Source: Costus lasius (lineage: Eukaryota > Streptophyta > Magnoliopsida > Zingiberales > Costaceae). From it: 64,000 bases of DNA. The stretch is from assembly GCA_027563935.2 (NCBI GenBank), contig CM050446.2, positions 30,259,501 through 30,323,500 on the forward strand, written 5' to 3'. This document shows positions 9,943 to 24,900 of the stretch, piece by piece. The notes under the pieces are model-generated. The model saw only the letters and a list, made by a program, of their open reading frames with translations. It was not told the DNA's origin and ran no database searches. The position numbers and the translations under genes were made by a program. Within the stretch, counting starts at the first letter, position 1. Each line of letters starts with the position of its first letter.

Positions 9943-12900
9943 CTGTCATCAATTGTCAAACTTAGACAACCACCAGTTCAGATTAATATATACAAGAAAT
10001 GGCATATGAATTAGTGTTTGAGGTACCGGTCCGAAACTGGCCGGTACCTCCGGTTTGTACCGGTCCGGTGAGGGACCGGCACCGGAAAAGGGCGGAGCAG
10101 GCGGAGCATGCAGGCGGGCGGCGGAAAGTTTTGAACGAAGCTTCACTGGCAGGGAAGCTTTGAACGAAGCTTCACTCGGGAAGCTTCGACGCCGCTTCCG
10201 CTGGTGTCGCTGTCACCCTCTTCCGCCGCCTGCTCGTCACCCTCTTCGTTGGTACCACCGGCACGGTACTGGCACGGTACCGGTCCGGCAGCTCACCGGA
10301 CCGAGCTGCCGGACCGGATTTTTGAACCATGATATGAATGCACTTTGATTCCACCAGCAGATCCATGCAACAAGAAAGAAACCAAATTTGTATGGACTTA
10401 CCTAAGGAAGATGCTCTCCATTTTGAACCGACCTCTTTCTCTGACAAACAGGTGATAAACCGTTCCTGCACTACTGGTGCAATGGCAGGGACGATTCTGA
10501 AATGCACTACCTTTTTCCTCCTTTTCTTGGATTTTTGTTGCTAAATGTATGCAAAGACGACAAGAAGAATGCACAGCTGCCATGTCCACAAGGGCTTTAA
10601 ATGAATCAGATGGCCCTTCAAACTTCCACCTACAACAGAGTTAATTTGTTTCACCAATTTCAAAACAAAACAACGATGATGCAATTAGTATAATCAACTA
10701 AATATTGCACTAAACGCAGTACTCTTTTCACTTGCAATCTATAAGTAACATTCATTTGTAGGTTTGAGCATTCAATAAGAACCAATTTACTAAATACTGA
10801 TTTACTGATTTACCGAACCCAAAAATTTTACTACTGATGCTGACACCAAATAAGGAAATTACCAATTTACCAATAAGTTCTTTTATTTTAGTGAAGGCTA
10901 AATGGATGATGCTCTAAACACTGCCATCATCTCCCTCGCTGTTGCCTACCCCTTTGGTGATCTCTGCACTATCAAGATTGCTAAGCTATCCCTCCAACTT
11001 CAAGGTCACCCCCATTACATCCCATGGTCAACTGTGCTTCAACCTCTTCCTTGAGCTCAACTCCCTCGGTGCCCTCTTTGACGAAATAAAAATGCATAGC
11101 GGCCACCTACAAAAATCGACAATCTAATCCTACATCAACAACATCCTCCATAGCCTCGCCTACCTCCATGCAAACTCTATCACTCCCTCCAATGTGATGA
11201 GCCAGAACATGCTGATCAGGCCTATCTAACTTCAGGTGTGCACGGTTGGTGGCAAGAGTGCCATGTTTCATGGCACCAAAAGAAGTGCATAGGGAGAAGA
11301 GTGCGCCGGCTAGCTAATATATGAGCACTCGGGTGCACAATGGTAGAAATAGCTACCGAGTTGCTATTGTGTGATCCACTGTCGTGGATGGTGTGAGGTA
11401 GATGTGCTCAAGTGTCCGACCTATCCTGATATAGGTGCTTGAGGGACACAAATGAGAGGTGGATAGTGTGGGTGTCTCCAAAGAGCAAGAAGAAATGGAG
11501 TTGGGATAGACTTGGCCCAACATGGGCTTGGGAATTACTAGGCAAATGTTGAATGGGTTGGATGGGTCATAATCATCTATTCACTCCCAATTAGTAAATT
11601 ATATATATATATATATATTGGTAAATTATTGAACCAAAATTTTTTCTTACCATTATCAATACCAAAAACCGAATAATAGAAAAAAAATTAACTGAAACGA
11701 AAATCGATAAATACCAATTTTTTATTCACTCCTATCCATTTGGCTGTTCACCAAATTGACAAGCATAAAGGATGATGACACTAAGAAATATCACCCCATC
11801 ATCATAATGTAAGCAACACATGGATTTTTTATTATGAAGGTTTGACGCACAAATCAATTTCTGATCCTCAACACAAATAGAAAGAGTGTTGAGATATTAT
11901 TATGTTTCACATTAGCACACAAAAGAGTATTCTGAAGAAAATGCAGTGAGAATTTCTGCCCACAGAAATACACTACAGAGAAGTGTCAATGGACGCATAG
12001 AAGATATATGATCAGTATTTCTGCAGATGCTTGCAACTATATTTCAGAAACTGATACACAGGAATGAACTAGATTAATTACCTAGTCAAGGATTGGACCA
12101 GGAAAAAGCTTAAGCTAGCAGGCGCTCATCTTTTTTATTAACATTCTTCAGCGATAGAGCGACACTGGTTCGCATAAAACTACCACTGAACTGCTATCAT
12201 ATATTCTAAACTGTCCATTTGACCTAATATTCAATCCGTTCTTCTTACAATAAATAATGTTCATCTCAAGCATAAAACAAGTTCAATAAGAGATTTGAAG
12301 ATGATTACATAAATTTTAAAAACTACCTCAGTGTATTGTTAAAAGCATCAGCGTTAGATGCAAGGTATTGCATGGTTTTGGCAACTGAAGCAATATCCTT
12401 AACCTCTTTAATATGCAAAATACAACCGTCACAAGGGGCAAAGTCTTGTATATTTGGAGCACCAATGACAACAGGTATAGCCCCTGCAATGTAACAGCAG
12501 GAGTGACACATATATCAAGATGAAATTGTGTGCCAAAGTATAAGAAATCGAGGAAAAAATCATGTAAGCTTTTCATGAATCTGTAATTCTGTTTGTCTGA
12601 TAATTAAGCATATATCTATTGATTGAATCAAAATTCTCTAGCTATATATGAAGGTTATCTATCCAATAACACATGACAAAAATTTTTGGATCAGCATAAA
12701 ATATTTAGACTATGCACCCACAGAAAAGGTGTAAATGACGTACATAAAGGAATGTGGAATTTAAAAAACAATGGAGCACACAAATTGCTGCAATTCCAAA
12801 ATGAACAAATTTGAACACTTCTCAACCAGACCAAAAAGAACTTGTTCATCCTTGTTATCATAGAGAACAGATAAATTATAATCCAAAAAATTTTAGTTTG

Positions 12901-15900
12901 ACAATGCATACCTGCAACGAGTGACTGAAAATATTTTTCTGTAACATAATCCTCCTCATTAGAATTCTCGAAAGCCAAGCTAAATTTATAGCGTTTTAAA
13001 GTTTCAACTTTGTCCACTGCATTCAGACGAGAGATAGCCAATGAACAAGGTTAGGAACTAATTAATGGACAATATTCAAAGATCAATAAGAAAATTTAAC
13101 GAAAACCACCAAAAGGAGAGATGTTTAATTGAAAACCCTTTCCAAGTCTTCCAGCACAGCAAAGTAAAATTTATGCATGTGCACACTGTTAAGAGTTAAT
13201 TGTACTCATGTAGAAGGGAGCCCAACATTAGTAGGTATTTGTGTCAAGGGTACGGATTCTACATCTGTATTACCCCTCATGAATAATAACCTCTTGTTCC
13301 GAACAATTACCTTGTGGTGCTCCACACAAACACCAACTAGCAAGTTGGTTGAGGTTCAGAAGCTAACCATCTCCGCTATAAGCCCTCAGCCACACTCTTA
13401 ATATGTTGGAAAAGCTCAATGCCAAGTTGGTCTCCCTTTCATTGCCCAACTTAACCCTGCTGCATGACTTCCATGATTGCACCACAACCTAGGCCCACCT
13501 TCCAAACACAAGCTATCATATTGCCATCAGTACAAAGGACGAGGTCAGTCACATTGAATCACCATTGCCTATTGCACCACAGATCTACAAGTTGTTGTCA
13601 AGCGAGCTTTAATGAGCCAAAAGACACAAGCATATGAGCTTATGGGTTCATCACAATGGCAATGATAGTGAATGTGGCAAGTGAAAAGTTGGATACATTG
13701 AACGTGAAGGGAGAAGGGGCAAGATACTAAGGCGAGAGGGGAAACCAAAAGAGAGGGAGAGAGTGTAGTTGACAAGATTTTTTGCTCTTTTATAAAGATT
13801 TTACTCACCTTTTTGAATATTCTCCTCCCACCAAATCCACAATGGTACCTCTATTGTCTAATTTTGTGGCCCAATTGATGGTGTCCTTGAGAACACTTCT
13901 GTCAGTACGTCTTGTACCTCAGTACAGTACATGGTACCAGTATTGGTACTAAATCAATCTCGAGTACGAATTGCTAGTACTGGGTAGTACATATCAGTCT
14001 TAAAAATCATGCTTCCACATCCAACTCTGCCTACACCATTGTTGCTAAAGAATTCAATGAAGAAAGGTGTTTCGATGGAAGTGCACCACCTTCCATTTCT
14101 ATCCTTAATTGTATGAATGAGCCAAATGTGTCATCATTTCAATATAAAACCACATGTTATACCAGTACAACTCGGCTCCTCCTCAAAGTTTTGTGTTCTG
14201 GTAAGTCAATTTACAATATTGCATTTAGGCTTCAATATAGTGGACCTCAAATCAAATAAAGTAGCAGTGATGATGGGCTGTGAGATGGATAAAGATGAAT
14301 CTTATTTGAGGATACTATTGTGTTTGATTTCAATGGGTTTGATTGCTTCCCAATCTTTAGTAGTACAATAGCATTCAAGAATATGACACAACGGAAGTGT
14401 GGTATAACCATAAACTTCCTCTCCAACTCCAGTGATTCCACCTGTCCTTCCATTAACTCATCTAGCTCTCTATATTTTTGTGTACCAAGCTGCAGTTCTG
14501 TCTATCTACATGCCTATCATTTGCACAAATAAGTAGTGATCTTACCATCGCATACAAACTAACGCAAGCTATCACTACAGTATGTTCATAGATAAGTGAA
14601 CCATAACTACTTGCATACCTCTCTTATGGACAAACAAGCAGACTGACACAAATTACTCATGCAATTACATACTACATTTAACTAGTTGAATATGTTTTTT
14701 CAAGAAAAGAGTGCTCCTATCATCACATGTAGTTGATAAAGGCTATGCATGCATGGACAATATCACGTAGCTATTTGTATATTACTTCTCACATGCATAG
14801 ATTGAGATTTCTTCCACGTGAAATGGAAACCTTCTATCATATGCCACTTATATATTAAACTCAAGGTTGAATCAACTCAACTACCTTAACTTTATAGGAA
14901 ATGTTATTGCTATCTACTTATGTGCTATTGTTCCGTACTTACAAATATGGGTTTAGTCCAATATTGGTTATTATTGTCAAGGGTTTGGTTCTATATATGA
15001 ATCTTTGCTCATGATTAATATGTAATCCAGTACTTTCCATCCAACTAAACATACATATATCGCGCAAATATTTTGTGAGGGCATGTTTAAACACCCTATA
15101 AGCATGCACATTATAGATTTGATAAACCCACAATTATTTGAACTTTGCAACTTTCCAAAGAAAATGGCATTTGGTTGCTTGGATCAGAAGTGGGAGCCAT
15201 TGAATAAGATTTAACTAAAAGCTATGTCAAAAGAAATAGTGAGGATTTGTAACCCAGGTGATAAGATCACTCAAGCTGTCAAAACTCGGAAAGAAATATA
15301 TCGAGCACAGCAAAATGATGACAATATTTACTCACCATTACCATCACGATTTCGGTGACAAGCACCATAAGAATCTATCTTAACTCCCAACTCTTCCAAT
15401 GTGGAAAGGGCCTGCAAACGGAAATTTCGAGCTCCACAGTTAGAAATGAAGGCAGCTGCAAGTGCTTCTCCTCTTTTCGGATTCATTGGTGCCATTATAT
15501 CATATTCAGCCCAGGAGAAATAGCCAACAGGAACATCTGATGAGAGGCTGGTTGTCATCACAACTTTATATCCTTTCCTGCGTACAGAGTGGTAAAGATT
15601 CAAGTAAAACTTCAAGAATAAATGAAAAGGCAAAACATTGAATGTCAGAAGAAATAGAAATATGAGCGTGGGTTTGAATTGCAAAATTAACAACAGTAAT
15701 ACAACTTTTCATTCTCCTTCCAAGAAATTGGCATGTCATTTAATTTGGTAGAGAGAAAAACTTTAATAAAAACCATTGAATAATGTTAGGATTATAAGAG
15801 AAAATCAACAATATAAGAGAGACAGAAAATTAACAACTTGAAGTAATAATTGTTTCTTTCTCCATGCTAATATGTTGTTACATGTTAAATTATTAGTTTA

Positions 15901-18900
15901 GTCAACTTGACCTTAATACATCCCTAATCACATTTCTTAATCCAAGAAAGACAAAACACATGAGTGCAATTAAGTAGGACAAATTTGAGATGTGACCAGC
16001 ATATAGACTTACTAAGTACATCTTGTATAGGAATATCCATGTAACCGGATGTAATCCAGCCATTGAGATATGGAGAGGACAGCAAAAAAGGACTCTCCTG
16101 CTTGAACTAATAGCTTTTTTTTTGCTTTGTTCACTCAGGAGTTTAACCAGAACATCACATCATGCTATGATATGTACCAAGGTTTTGAAAATCGGTCTAC
16201 ACCACTCAGTTCACATAGTATATGTTGATCCAAGATCAGTTCGGATCACTGTAGCATAGTATTGATTTGTTTGGTAATAACGTAATACAATATTGATACA
16301 TCTGATTCATCCGTGTGAGATTCTAAACTTTGATATATAGTAGTTCAAAATTAAACCAGCATTCTAGTATTGATCCACATGATTGTTGATTGTAACTACC
16401 GGTCACACCAATGTATTGATCCACTATCAAAGTAGTATATACTAGTCAGTACTAGTCCATATCAATACATAGTACACCAATGGTACCAATCAGTACTATA
16501 TATAGAATAAATATGACACATACTAGTTTTGAATACCTCCCTTTATGCTAATCATTATGATTTTTTAGCTAATTGTCCCCATGTTCTAATTAATAACATC
16601 ATATATATGTAAAACCAAGTTCTCAAGTTGTCACACTAGAAGTTGGATTGGTCGGTTTGTATTGATTGTCATAAGCATAATCTAGGCCACCAAATTTGAT
16701 CATTTTTCAACAATTTTCAAAGATGCTAAATGAGTAGATTGTCCTAAATAGGCATCTAAATACAAAGAAAGACAATGTATACATGCATGTACAAGTATAG
16801 CACAAAGAAAGACAATGTATGCATGCATGCATAAGTATGGCACAAAGAAAGACTATGTTAGCAATCTCTAGGAATTTTGTTATCAATGCTATTCATTTGA
16901 AATATGATACATTATTCGAGAGCTTAGAGATGAGAATTACTATAAGAAGCTAAAATCAAGTAATAGCCACTTTGCTTGAAGAAAGAAATGGGTGGGGCTA
17001 AAATTTGCCAGTACTCCTTCTAAGTTGTACTATATGAATATCTTTTGGACAAAATCAAGATGAACGTGATAGTCCAACCATACTCATTAATAGTTTATGG
17101 TGCTTAATAAGGGCTTCATTTTCATCAAAGTTGAGGTCAAAAGTCTAGGGTTTCATCTATCTAAAGTGCTTGAAGAATCAATGTATATGCTCAAATTGGT
17201 ATCAATGATTATTTTTTAATATGTTCATCAACAATTAAAATCCTGTTATCTCCGTGTTTCATGTATTGGTCTAAACACTCTTAGGCCTCTCGTGGCTTGT
17301 GGCTTTTATGCTTAAACAATGGCGTTCAAACCTAGAAATTGGTTGTGGTGATTTCTAGGTGGTTGTTTGCACATGCTGCAATTGCCGGACGATGCATATG
17401 CGACCTAATCATTTATTTTGTTTAAGGAAATTAAATACTTGACGGGCAATATTCTAGATATTTCTGGCTGCTATTTATGTTTTGCTAATGAACAATTAGT
17501 TGTTTGTGGGCTTTTGAAAGATGATTACTAACTAGTTAAGGCTTAATACAGTGACTTATTTTCTATGTATGGAATCATGGTTACAAATTGAGTCTCAGAG
17601 ATGCTTGGGATTCTTTGTTGACAAACAGGCACCACAAACAGGACAAATTGCTACATGTGCTTGAGATGGGTGAGATTTCTGTAAGAAACTTTTATGTGAG
17701 GAAAGGGAATGCTCGTTTTCTTAAACTTGAGAGAGTTTCTAGTTTTATCTTCTTATTTCCTGTTAATCATTGATTTATAGGAAGAGGACGAAGAAGGAGA
17801 AGGCTGCTTCTTCTATCAGGTCTCTCTTTGCTATATCCACCTCTTGCTTTCGTTCTCTGGCTCTTTCTTCTGTTTGTTGCATTTTAAATTAGAAGTATGA
17901 TCTGTTGGCCGACTTTTCAGATTTTTCTTTTTCCTTCTAGTTTATCCTTCTCTCCCTTCAGAAGTGAATCATTCCTGCAGTGTCAATGTTCTAATGAAGG
18001 AGCACCTTCTCATTTGGTTTAAATATAATCTGCATAGATATTCTGATTTTATTTCGTCTATACCTCCTTCAATTGGGTTATGTATTGTACTCTGGATTTG
18101 AATTGATTTCTTGATTGATCTAAGTTTGTCTTAGATCAAGTATGCATTTGATATGAGTTTGATTTGGTCTAAACTAATTTTTAAATTCTAATTAGGTTTG
18201 TTTCAAAGTTTAACATGATTATAAGTTTTTGCTTTGATTTTGTCCGTTTGGAACATTTGTTTCATTTGATTTTGACCCATTCAGGTTCAACTTAGTTTGG
18301 TTCTTCTGAAACATTATGCTCGATTTGTGTTCATTTCATGAACCGTGAACAGCTCTTTTTCTTTATTTTTTTACTTAAAAAAAAAAAAAACTAAATGCAA
18401 ATGTACATGACAAACAACCAATTAAGAGAAAGAACAAAACTTTCATTGATGAAATCATACAAATGAATAAACTGTGCTTACCCACCGTCGAGCTGTATCA
18501 ACATTATTTTCTGAATAGTACTGTGATGATTCCATTGATCGTAGGATACCAGCAATTTCTGGATCTTGTGGTAACCCAAATGCAGCATCAGGTTTCCTAT
18601 CTGCATATCCAAAATTACAGTCCACCGAACAGGAACTCCAATCCTGGACCACGAATCAAATTGGCAATTACAAAAAAGCAAGATCAAATTTATGGAACAA
18701 AGAGACAATTCTAAAATTCCATAATTATTTGGACACCACCTCAAAAACTAAAACTTAGCATTGTAAATTGCTATACCATACGGAAAAGTTGATATGAACC
18801 AGAAGCCGGCCATCCCTCAGATCACAACAGCGATGAGTTCTCAAAATACAAGCAAAAACAAATAACACCATGCCCCCCTTTCCCCTCACTCACTCCCTTT

Positions 18901-21900
18901 TACAAACCCTACCCCCTCTTGGTCCCTTGGTTGGGCTTGGCCCGATTGTGGCCCAGCGTCATGCTTGGCCTTGCGTCTAGTATAGACATGCCACTGGGCC
19001 TGAGTTGTATCAGATCTTCCCCCACCAAAAGCAATCTTGTCCCCAAGACTTAGGGCTAGCAAAATTACCTGGCGGGGTCAGGTACCCGACCCGACTCGAC
19101 CCGTTTACACCGGGTTCGGGTACCTGTTTATCTAAATGGGGCGGGTTCGGGTTTATTGGGTCGGGTTTTAATTGGGGTCGGGTTTTAATCGGGTTCGGGT
19201 TTAATGGTGCAGGTACCCGATGCTCGATACCCGATTTCAATAATAAATAAATATAATTTTATTAAAATATAAATAATAATAAAATAACTATTATATAAAT
19301 ATTTATTATTAATAAAAATATAAAAATAATAATAAATAGTTATTATATAAATATTTTTATTATTATTTTAATTTTTAAATTATATTTTATAAACTATAAA
19401 ACAATATATAAATTTTATTTTATTTAATCGGGTACCCGATTAAATACCCGACCCGGGTTCGGGTTGCACAATAAGATATTTAACCCAGGTTCAGGTATCG
19501 AGTTTTAAATTCGGGTCGGGTTTGGGTTCTGCGTTGCCACCCCAACCAAGACTCGCAACAAAAGTTAGGAATTGCTCCTGCACCACCACCTCATCGTCCT
19601 AGGTAGCCTCCTCAGATGGTTTGCCCGACCATTTCATCAACCAATGCAGTAGTGAGACTCGCCTATGTCGAATATAATGTTGAGCCAAAATGGCTTCTGG
19701 GGTGGGGAGAGTCATCGACTCGGACTCCAGTCTAGGTGGAAGCTGCACCGAATCGTCGAGGGTGCCCACTGCCTTCTTAAATTGCAACGTGTGAAAGATA
19801 AGGTGGATCCTCGACTCGAGTGGGAGCTCTAATCGGTAAACCACCTCGTCAACTTGATGAGTAATTTTGAATGGCCCATAATAGTGTGGGGCTAGCTTTG
19901 CGTTGATCCTTCGAGCGACCGTTTGTTGGCGATGGGGTCTCGACTTCACAAAGACAAGGTCGCCCACCTAGAATGACATATCCTGGTGCTTGACATTGGC
20001 ATATTTACTCATCCGTTGCTGAGCTCTTTCAAGGTAGTACTTTAACTATCACAATTTCTCATCGCGATCCAACAATTCATTAGCAACTGTGTCCACGAGC
20101 AATTCCCTGGGAGCAAACCGCAAGAGGACCAGAGGTGATCTCCATAGACTACTTCAAACGGATTCTTACCAGTTGCGGAGTGAAAACTCGTGTTATACCA
20201 ATACTTTGCCCATGACAGCCATCGGGCCCAAGTATGAGGTTGGTCGGACATCAAACAGCGCAAATATATTTCCAAGCAATGGTTGAGCACCTCCGATTGA
20301 CTATCCGTCTCAGGATGGTAAGCTGAGCTCATATTCAAAGAAGTACCCTAAAGTTTGCAAAGTTCATGCCAGAAGTGGCTAATGAATATGGGGTCTCGAT
20401 CACTGACTATGGTACGCGGGATCCCATGAAGGCGCACGATCTCTTGCATGAAAAGTTCGGCCACCTTGCTATAGGTGGCGGATGAGAATGAAGTGTGCAT
20501 ACTTGGACAACCGGTCCACTACCACTAGTATTGCCATGGTCATGATAATTTTCAGCTCTTCAAAGGCTCGGTGACCGTCTGTGTTCCAGCTAAAACCATC
20601 CTTCTTCAACAAGGCCATCAATGGCCGAGCGATCTTGTCATAGTTCTACACAAATCGGAGATAATATCCTGTCAAGCACAAGAACCCCTTGACCTCCTTA
20701 ACTGTGCACGGGGAAGGCCAATCTCAAATGGCGTCCACCTCGCCGGGATCCATCGCGTCCCTCGTTGAATAATATACCCCAGGTATTCCACTTGCCGATG
20801 CCCGAATTGGCACTTCTTTTTGTTAGCCACCCATTTCTACTCTTCCAGAGTCTTGAGGATCCGATCTAGATGTGTCAGGTGCTCCTCCCAAGTGGTGCTA
20901 TAAACCAAAATATCGTCAAAGAAAACCAAGACAACCTTACGCAGGTATAGCTGAAAGGTGTTATTCATCATCGCCTGAAATGTCGAGGGAGCAGCATTCT
21001 TCAAGCCAAAAGGTATGACGAGGAATTCATAATGGCCGTCATGTGTCCAAAACATCGTCTTTGGCACATCCTCCACTCTGACCCGTATTTGATGATAACC
21101 AGCCCGTAGATCTATCTTGGAAAAGTAGCAAGCTCCTTGCAATTCGTCTAGCAGCTCCTCAATCACCAGTATCGGATACTTATCTGGAATTATGATCTCG
21201 TTCAGAGCGTGGTAGTCCACACAAAATCTCCGACTGTCATCCCTTTTTCGCACCAAAATAACCGGACTAGAGTAGGGGCTCGAACTGGGCTGAATGATTC
21301 CAGCTGTGAGCATTTCCATCACAAATTGTATCATCTCATCCTTTTGACTGTGAGCGTAGAGATAGAGTCGCACCCAAACTAGACCCTCCCCTGCCTTGAT
21401 TACAATAGCATGATCCGTGGGTCGTGAAGGTGGGAAATGGCTCGTCTCCGCGAAGACATTGTCATACCTCCCAAGCACCTGAAGCAGCTCCACCTCTTAC
21501 CCTCCGAACAGCAAGTCATCAATCATCAAACTATTGCCCCCTTTGGCTGCCTATAACAAACTCCAATGTTCAACCTCTGTCATTCGTGTTGGCAGCTTGA
21601 AAGAGGATTGCACACGGATCAGGGTAGGACTCCCTTGCAGGACCATCTCCTTGCCATCGCGAAGGAATTTCAAGTAAAGCCGATCCCAATCAGCTCTCAC
21701 CTCCCAAGGGTCCATAGCTAGGCTACCCCTAAAATGAGGTCCACACCTCCCAACCCAAATAAATATGCATCTATTGTCTCCCTGTGGGTCCCCAGTTGGA
21801 CCTGTAATCGTGAGCACCTCCCTGAGTTAGAATCCTCCCACCATCCCCCAGTTGGACCCTAGAAGAGGGGGGGGGGGGGGGGGGTTCCACCTGCATTCCC

Positions 21901-24900
21901 CTTTCCTTCACTTCTGATGTGAAATTGTGGGTGGCTCCGCTATCGCTCATCACCACCACGTCATCGTTCCCTATCTGTCCCATCAATTTGAGAGACTGAG
22001 GGCCGGATATGCCCCCAATCGAATGTGTGACACCTCCGGTTCACCTCCTTCCAAGGCCTCTAGCTTGACGCCCTCTGGATTAGTGTCCTCCTCATCCTCT
22101 GCCATTATCGTCAGTCTCAGGTTCTTGTTGGCACAGTGATGTATGGGATGGTACGACTGGTCACAATGAAAACATAACCCCTTTTTTTAAATTTAGACTT
22201 GAAATCCTGATAGGAGAGAGATCGGCTGCTCTTGGGCTTGCTATCAGTACTAGGTCCTTCAGTCACCTTCCGTCACTCCTCCAGAGGCTGTATGCGGTTG
22301 GACCCTATTGCGCTTACCATGGGGCCTTGCAATCCCATGCCTTTGCCCTTACCCGTATCAAGGGGCTACCTGTCAACTCCATCCCTCCCAAGTTTGTGTA
22401 TGAGACACAGTGGACCCGGGTGAACAAGAGAACCTTGTTCTTCCACTCCATAAACTCCTATTTTGTGGAGAGATGTGTTCCCTTATAACCAACACCTTTT
22501 CAAAGTTCCTTGCTAGGAAGATGGCCCTCCCGACCGTGGTGGGTGCAGACGTTCGAACGCATCGCCTTATGTCATCATTGAGGCCGATGAGGAAATACCC
22601 CAGATATTGCGAGACAGGCAACGAGGCAACCTCGCCACCAACCCTTCAAAGGCTTTAATATATTCTCCTATTGATTTAGTGCCCTATTTCAAGAGGCCAA
22701 CATCTCAAAGAGATTTGCAGCTCCACATTCACTGAACCGTTCAATCATCTCCTCTTATAGCATCTCCCATGATAGTTCAGGCTCCATCCTTCTCAACCAA
22801 CTAAACCAATGTACAGCGGCTCCCTGCATACTAACAAACGCCAAGGAATCCGGTGATTCGCAGAAGTCCCCTGAATGCTAAAGTATTGTTCAGCCTACAG
22901 TGTCCATCCCTGCGGGTCTAAACCGTTGAACAACGGCATATCCACACGTCTACACTAGGCTCGTTGTCCTTTGCCCCAGTCGAATCTGAACCGTTGAACA
23001 ACGGCATATCCACACGTCTACACTAGGCTCGCTGTCCTTTGCCCCAGTCGAATCCCCAGTCGCCTGGCCATTCTCCACTTACCTTGGTGCCCCAATGGCC
23101 AACGCTGAAAGTCCCTTGTCACGCATGTCCTGCGGCCTTGCCTTCCGACGGGAAGCCTTTGCGTCGCCACTTGCACGACCCCAGCTACAGTGCGGCGTCC
23201 TCGTGGTGGTGGCCACGCATCTCCTCTAGGTGATTGAGCCACCTCATCCTACCGGTCGACGTGGAGGTCGTCTCCATCCACTCGATCAGCAGCCCAAGCA
23301 GGTCGTCGTAGCTCGGCGAGGGATCCTCGACGCCCACAGCAGGCTTCCCCTTCAGGAGGGAAGTAAGCATATCCTTCAACTCCGAAACATCGTCCCTCAG
23401 CTTCAACCTATCCTCCTCAAACATCCAAAGGCGCTCCTCATTGGCCGAGCCCTTCGATTGGCGATGCTCCTCAGCCGCCAGCAGCTCACAAACAGCCTTC
23501 TCTAGCACCTCAAAACGGGAATCAGAGCGTGTCGAAGCCATCAGCGCGCGTCGTCGGCGCCCCAAATCCAGCAGGTCGAACCATTGATACAGACCAGAAG
23601 CCGGCCGTCCCTTAAATCACAATAGCAATGAGTTCTCAAAATACAAACAAAAACGAATAACACCATGCCCCCCTTTCCCCTCACTCACTCCCTTTTACAA
23701 ACCATACCCCCTCTCAGTCCCTTGGTTGGGCTTGGCCCGATTGTGGCCCACCATCGTGCTTGGCCTTGCGTCTAGTACAAGGTTGTCAGGATCGAGTTCC
23801 TACGCAGGATCAATACAGGCTCCGTAGGATCGGAGCGTAGGATCGGAACGTAGGATCGACTGAAAGAATAAAAAATATTTTTTAAAAACAAATAATTTTA
23901 TATATTTATATATTAAGATAACATGCATTTTCAATAAGAAGGCTAACATAATAACATTCACTCATGATCATGTTCTATAAAATCACAACTCACAAGTCAT
24001 AAAGATAAGTCAAAGGGTACAACTTAAAACCAAATAACCAACTGTCATAATTCATAAGTTTACAATCAAAAATGCACTTATGCAAGAGTAATCCTAAAAC
24101 AAATTCTTTGTTGTTTCATCATTAATATCTTCATCTTCTTCATCTTCATCACCTTGTTCTTCATCTTCATCTTCATCTTCATCTTCAACAAGATCATCAT
24201 TTTCTTCTACTGCAGGTGCAATATCTTCTAATTCATCTTCACTCTCTTTTTCCATATTTAGAGGACCAAGCCATTCTTTCTTTGAGCAACTTCCTTCATT
24301 TGAACCATCTACTTGCCCATTAGTTATCCATTCCTCATCTGAGGATAATTCTTCAAAACCAATGTCCTCAAGAGTTGTCCGTTTAACTTATTGCTCCCTT
24401 AACTTTAAATTGTGTTTTACAAACACCAAATCATTCATCTTCTTTTGGTGTAAACGGTTTCTTTTCTTTGAATGGACCTAAAAAAAATTAAATATTCTTA
24501 TATTAGATGCAGTAAATAATATTTGATAAATCAATGTATAAAAATTTCAAAACATACTTACTTGCTCAAATATACTCCAATTCCTTTCACACCCTGAAGA
24601 ACTACATGTTAAGCTCAATATACGTATAGCAAATCTCTGTAGTTCAGGACAATCATCTCCATTGAAATCCCACCATTTAGCTGGAGCCTTCTTATCTCTT
24701 GTCATAATTGCATGATCAATGCCAAATAATCCTTTGGCATCTTTAAAATCTTCAAGTTGTATATCAATTTTTGTTCTTTCTTCAGGGTCATGAATCATTC
24801 TTACCAAACAATTATATAACCCTCTTTTCACTTTTGCATCAGGCTTAAAAGTAGGGCTGAAATGGAATTAAGGATTCAAATAATAGCCTGCAGCATGCAA

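Larger units (their letters stand above)
10630..12326 (-). other. Fucosyltransferase intron 5
   Basis: 1697 bp with GT-AG borders. 976 bp of it is the hAT-like element at 10759-11734; the remainder shows nothing recognisable. Confidence 0.9.
15578..18485 (-). other. Fucosyltransferase intron 2
   Basis: 2908 bp, GT-AG borders. It includes a possible MITE near 16180-16545, direct repeats of GACAATGTAT-containing units near 16765-16850, and an unassigned plus-strand segment ending in an A-run near 18377-18390. Confidence 0.85.
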
